IMG/VR virus record: IMGVR_UViG_3300032736_000345
Coordinates: 1 to 38,283 of that record
Direction: 5' to 3' (one strand)
DNA length: 38,283 nt
Origin: a virus
Shown here: piece by piece, positions 37,799 through 38,283 of the stretch
Position numbering within the stretch: position 1 is the stretch's first letter
How the letters are laid out: every line of letters begins with the position of its first letter
The notes under the pieces: generated by a model
The model's database searches: none
Seen by the model: only the letters and a program-made list of their open reading frames with translations
What the model was told of the DNA's origin: nothing
Made by a program: the position numbers and the translations under genes

Positions 37799-38283
37799 TT
37801 AGAGTATACCCTCCAAAGTTACTTCACATAAGATAGCGTCTTGTACGGCTGTACTAGTTTGTAATGCTCTTGCGAACACAAAGTCTGAGGCTACTGCTCT
37901 TTGGGCGACTCCATCAATACTAGCACTAAGAGGATCTCCTATTGCTATGTTTGAGTTGGCTCCGCCTGTTGAACCGTCTACTCTGACTTTACATCTGCCA
38001 GTCGTGCAAACTTTTACACTTTCGCCTGCTGCACTTGCAGCAGAACCGTCATTTGCGGTGGTTCCATCGACCCAGATACCGTTAGCGTCTCCGCCAACTA
38101 CGACTCCAGCAATAAAGAGAGTTCCGTCTGTGGTTGGTTCTACTCTTGGTGCTAGTTCGCCAGTTGCGGCTGCGACTGGGATAACTGGAGATCCGATTTC
38201 TATAGCCTCATCTGCAATAGCATTAATTACTAATGCTGCTGAATCTGCTGCTCCATCGTATAGACCTGAATATTTATCTGTCA
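37799..38283 (-). CDS. Head decoration protein (DUF2190-like), spans the ends
   Basis: 161 residues when joined with 1-142 (only the first base of the ATG is missing from this copy). The Gly/Ala/Val-rich beta protein has the pattern of DUF2190-like capsid decoration proteins: IEIGSPVIPVAAATGEL, LFIAGVVVGGDANGIW, VCTTGRCKVRVDGSTG, IAIGDPLSASIDG and FVFARALQT. Trimers at the three-fold axes would clamp the capsid. Directly precedes the major capsid gene, two bases between stop and ATG. Confidence 0.8.
   Translation of the reverse strand, partial: TDKYSGLYDGAADSAALVINAIADEAIEIGSPVIPVAAATGELAPRVEPTTDGTLFIAGVVVGGDANGIWVDGTTANDGSAASAAGESVKVCTTGRCKVRVDGSTGGANSNIAIGDPLSASIDGVAQRAVASDFVFARALQTSTAVQDAILCEVTLEGIL
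38143..38283. repeat. Terminal overlap copy 2
   Basis: Exact copy of 1-141; see that entry. Confidence 0.95.

Overview
The window is one complete, circular or circularly permuted genome of a tailed virus (Caudoviricetes, HK97-fold capsid), 38,142 bp after removal of a 141-base overlap: bases 1-141 are repeated exactly at 38143-38283. The host is most likely an archaeon, and a marine ammonia-oxidising Nitrososphaerota (Thaumarchaeota) host fits best. The reasons are TATA boxes of the TTTAAATA type centred about 24-30 nt before many start codons with little or no leader, almost no Shine-Dalgarno sites, frequent TTG/GTG starts, arginine coded mainly by AGA/AGG, heavy use of ATA, and moderately low GC. 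The host is inferred; no host gene or spacer match is present.

Every credible gene lies on the minus strand, so the map reads from high to low coordinates. Starting from the head genes that cross the ends: a DUF2190-like decoration protein (37799-142, split by the ends) and the major capsid protein (36619-37797), closed by a hairpin plus T8 terminator. Next comes a predicted structured RNA (about 36402-36553), then an AT-rich stretch with two paralogous HNH endonucleases, two small membrane proteins, and a metzincin protease next to a holin-like protein (a candidate lysis pair). The tail module follows (33509 down to 20228): fibre proteins including a six-repeat propeller-like protein, a sulfotransferase, an AT-rich cassette, connector and tail-completion proteins, and two large tail proteins.

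The early/regulatory region (20194 to about 13798) is packed with tiny overlapping genes: a ribbon-helix-helix candidate, two winged-helix candidates, a PD-(D/E)XK nuclease, a Dam-type adenine methylase, a cytosine-methylase-like protein, and many 30-50 aa zinc-ribbon or zinc-finger proteins. Then come TerL (11927-13798), another sulfotransferase, more zinc microproteins, a second, larger predicted structured RNA (about 9952-10248) and the head-assembly operon: portal, a HExxH structural protein, a MuF-prohead-protease fusion, an HNH/methyltransferase/glycosyltransferase group and a scaffold candidate that leads back into the decoration gene.

I recognise no DNA polymerase, primase, helicase, integrase or obvious tape-measure gene. 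Genome copying probably depends on the host. The most unusual contents are the two predicted noncoding RNAs, the zinc-microprotein arrays, the MuF-protease fusion, the lysis-like pair with a hydrophobic N-terminus hidden upstream of the only usual start, and a perfect 39-base hairpin repeat at both HNH genes.
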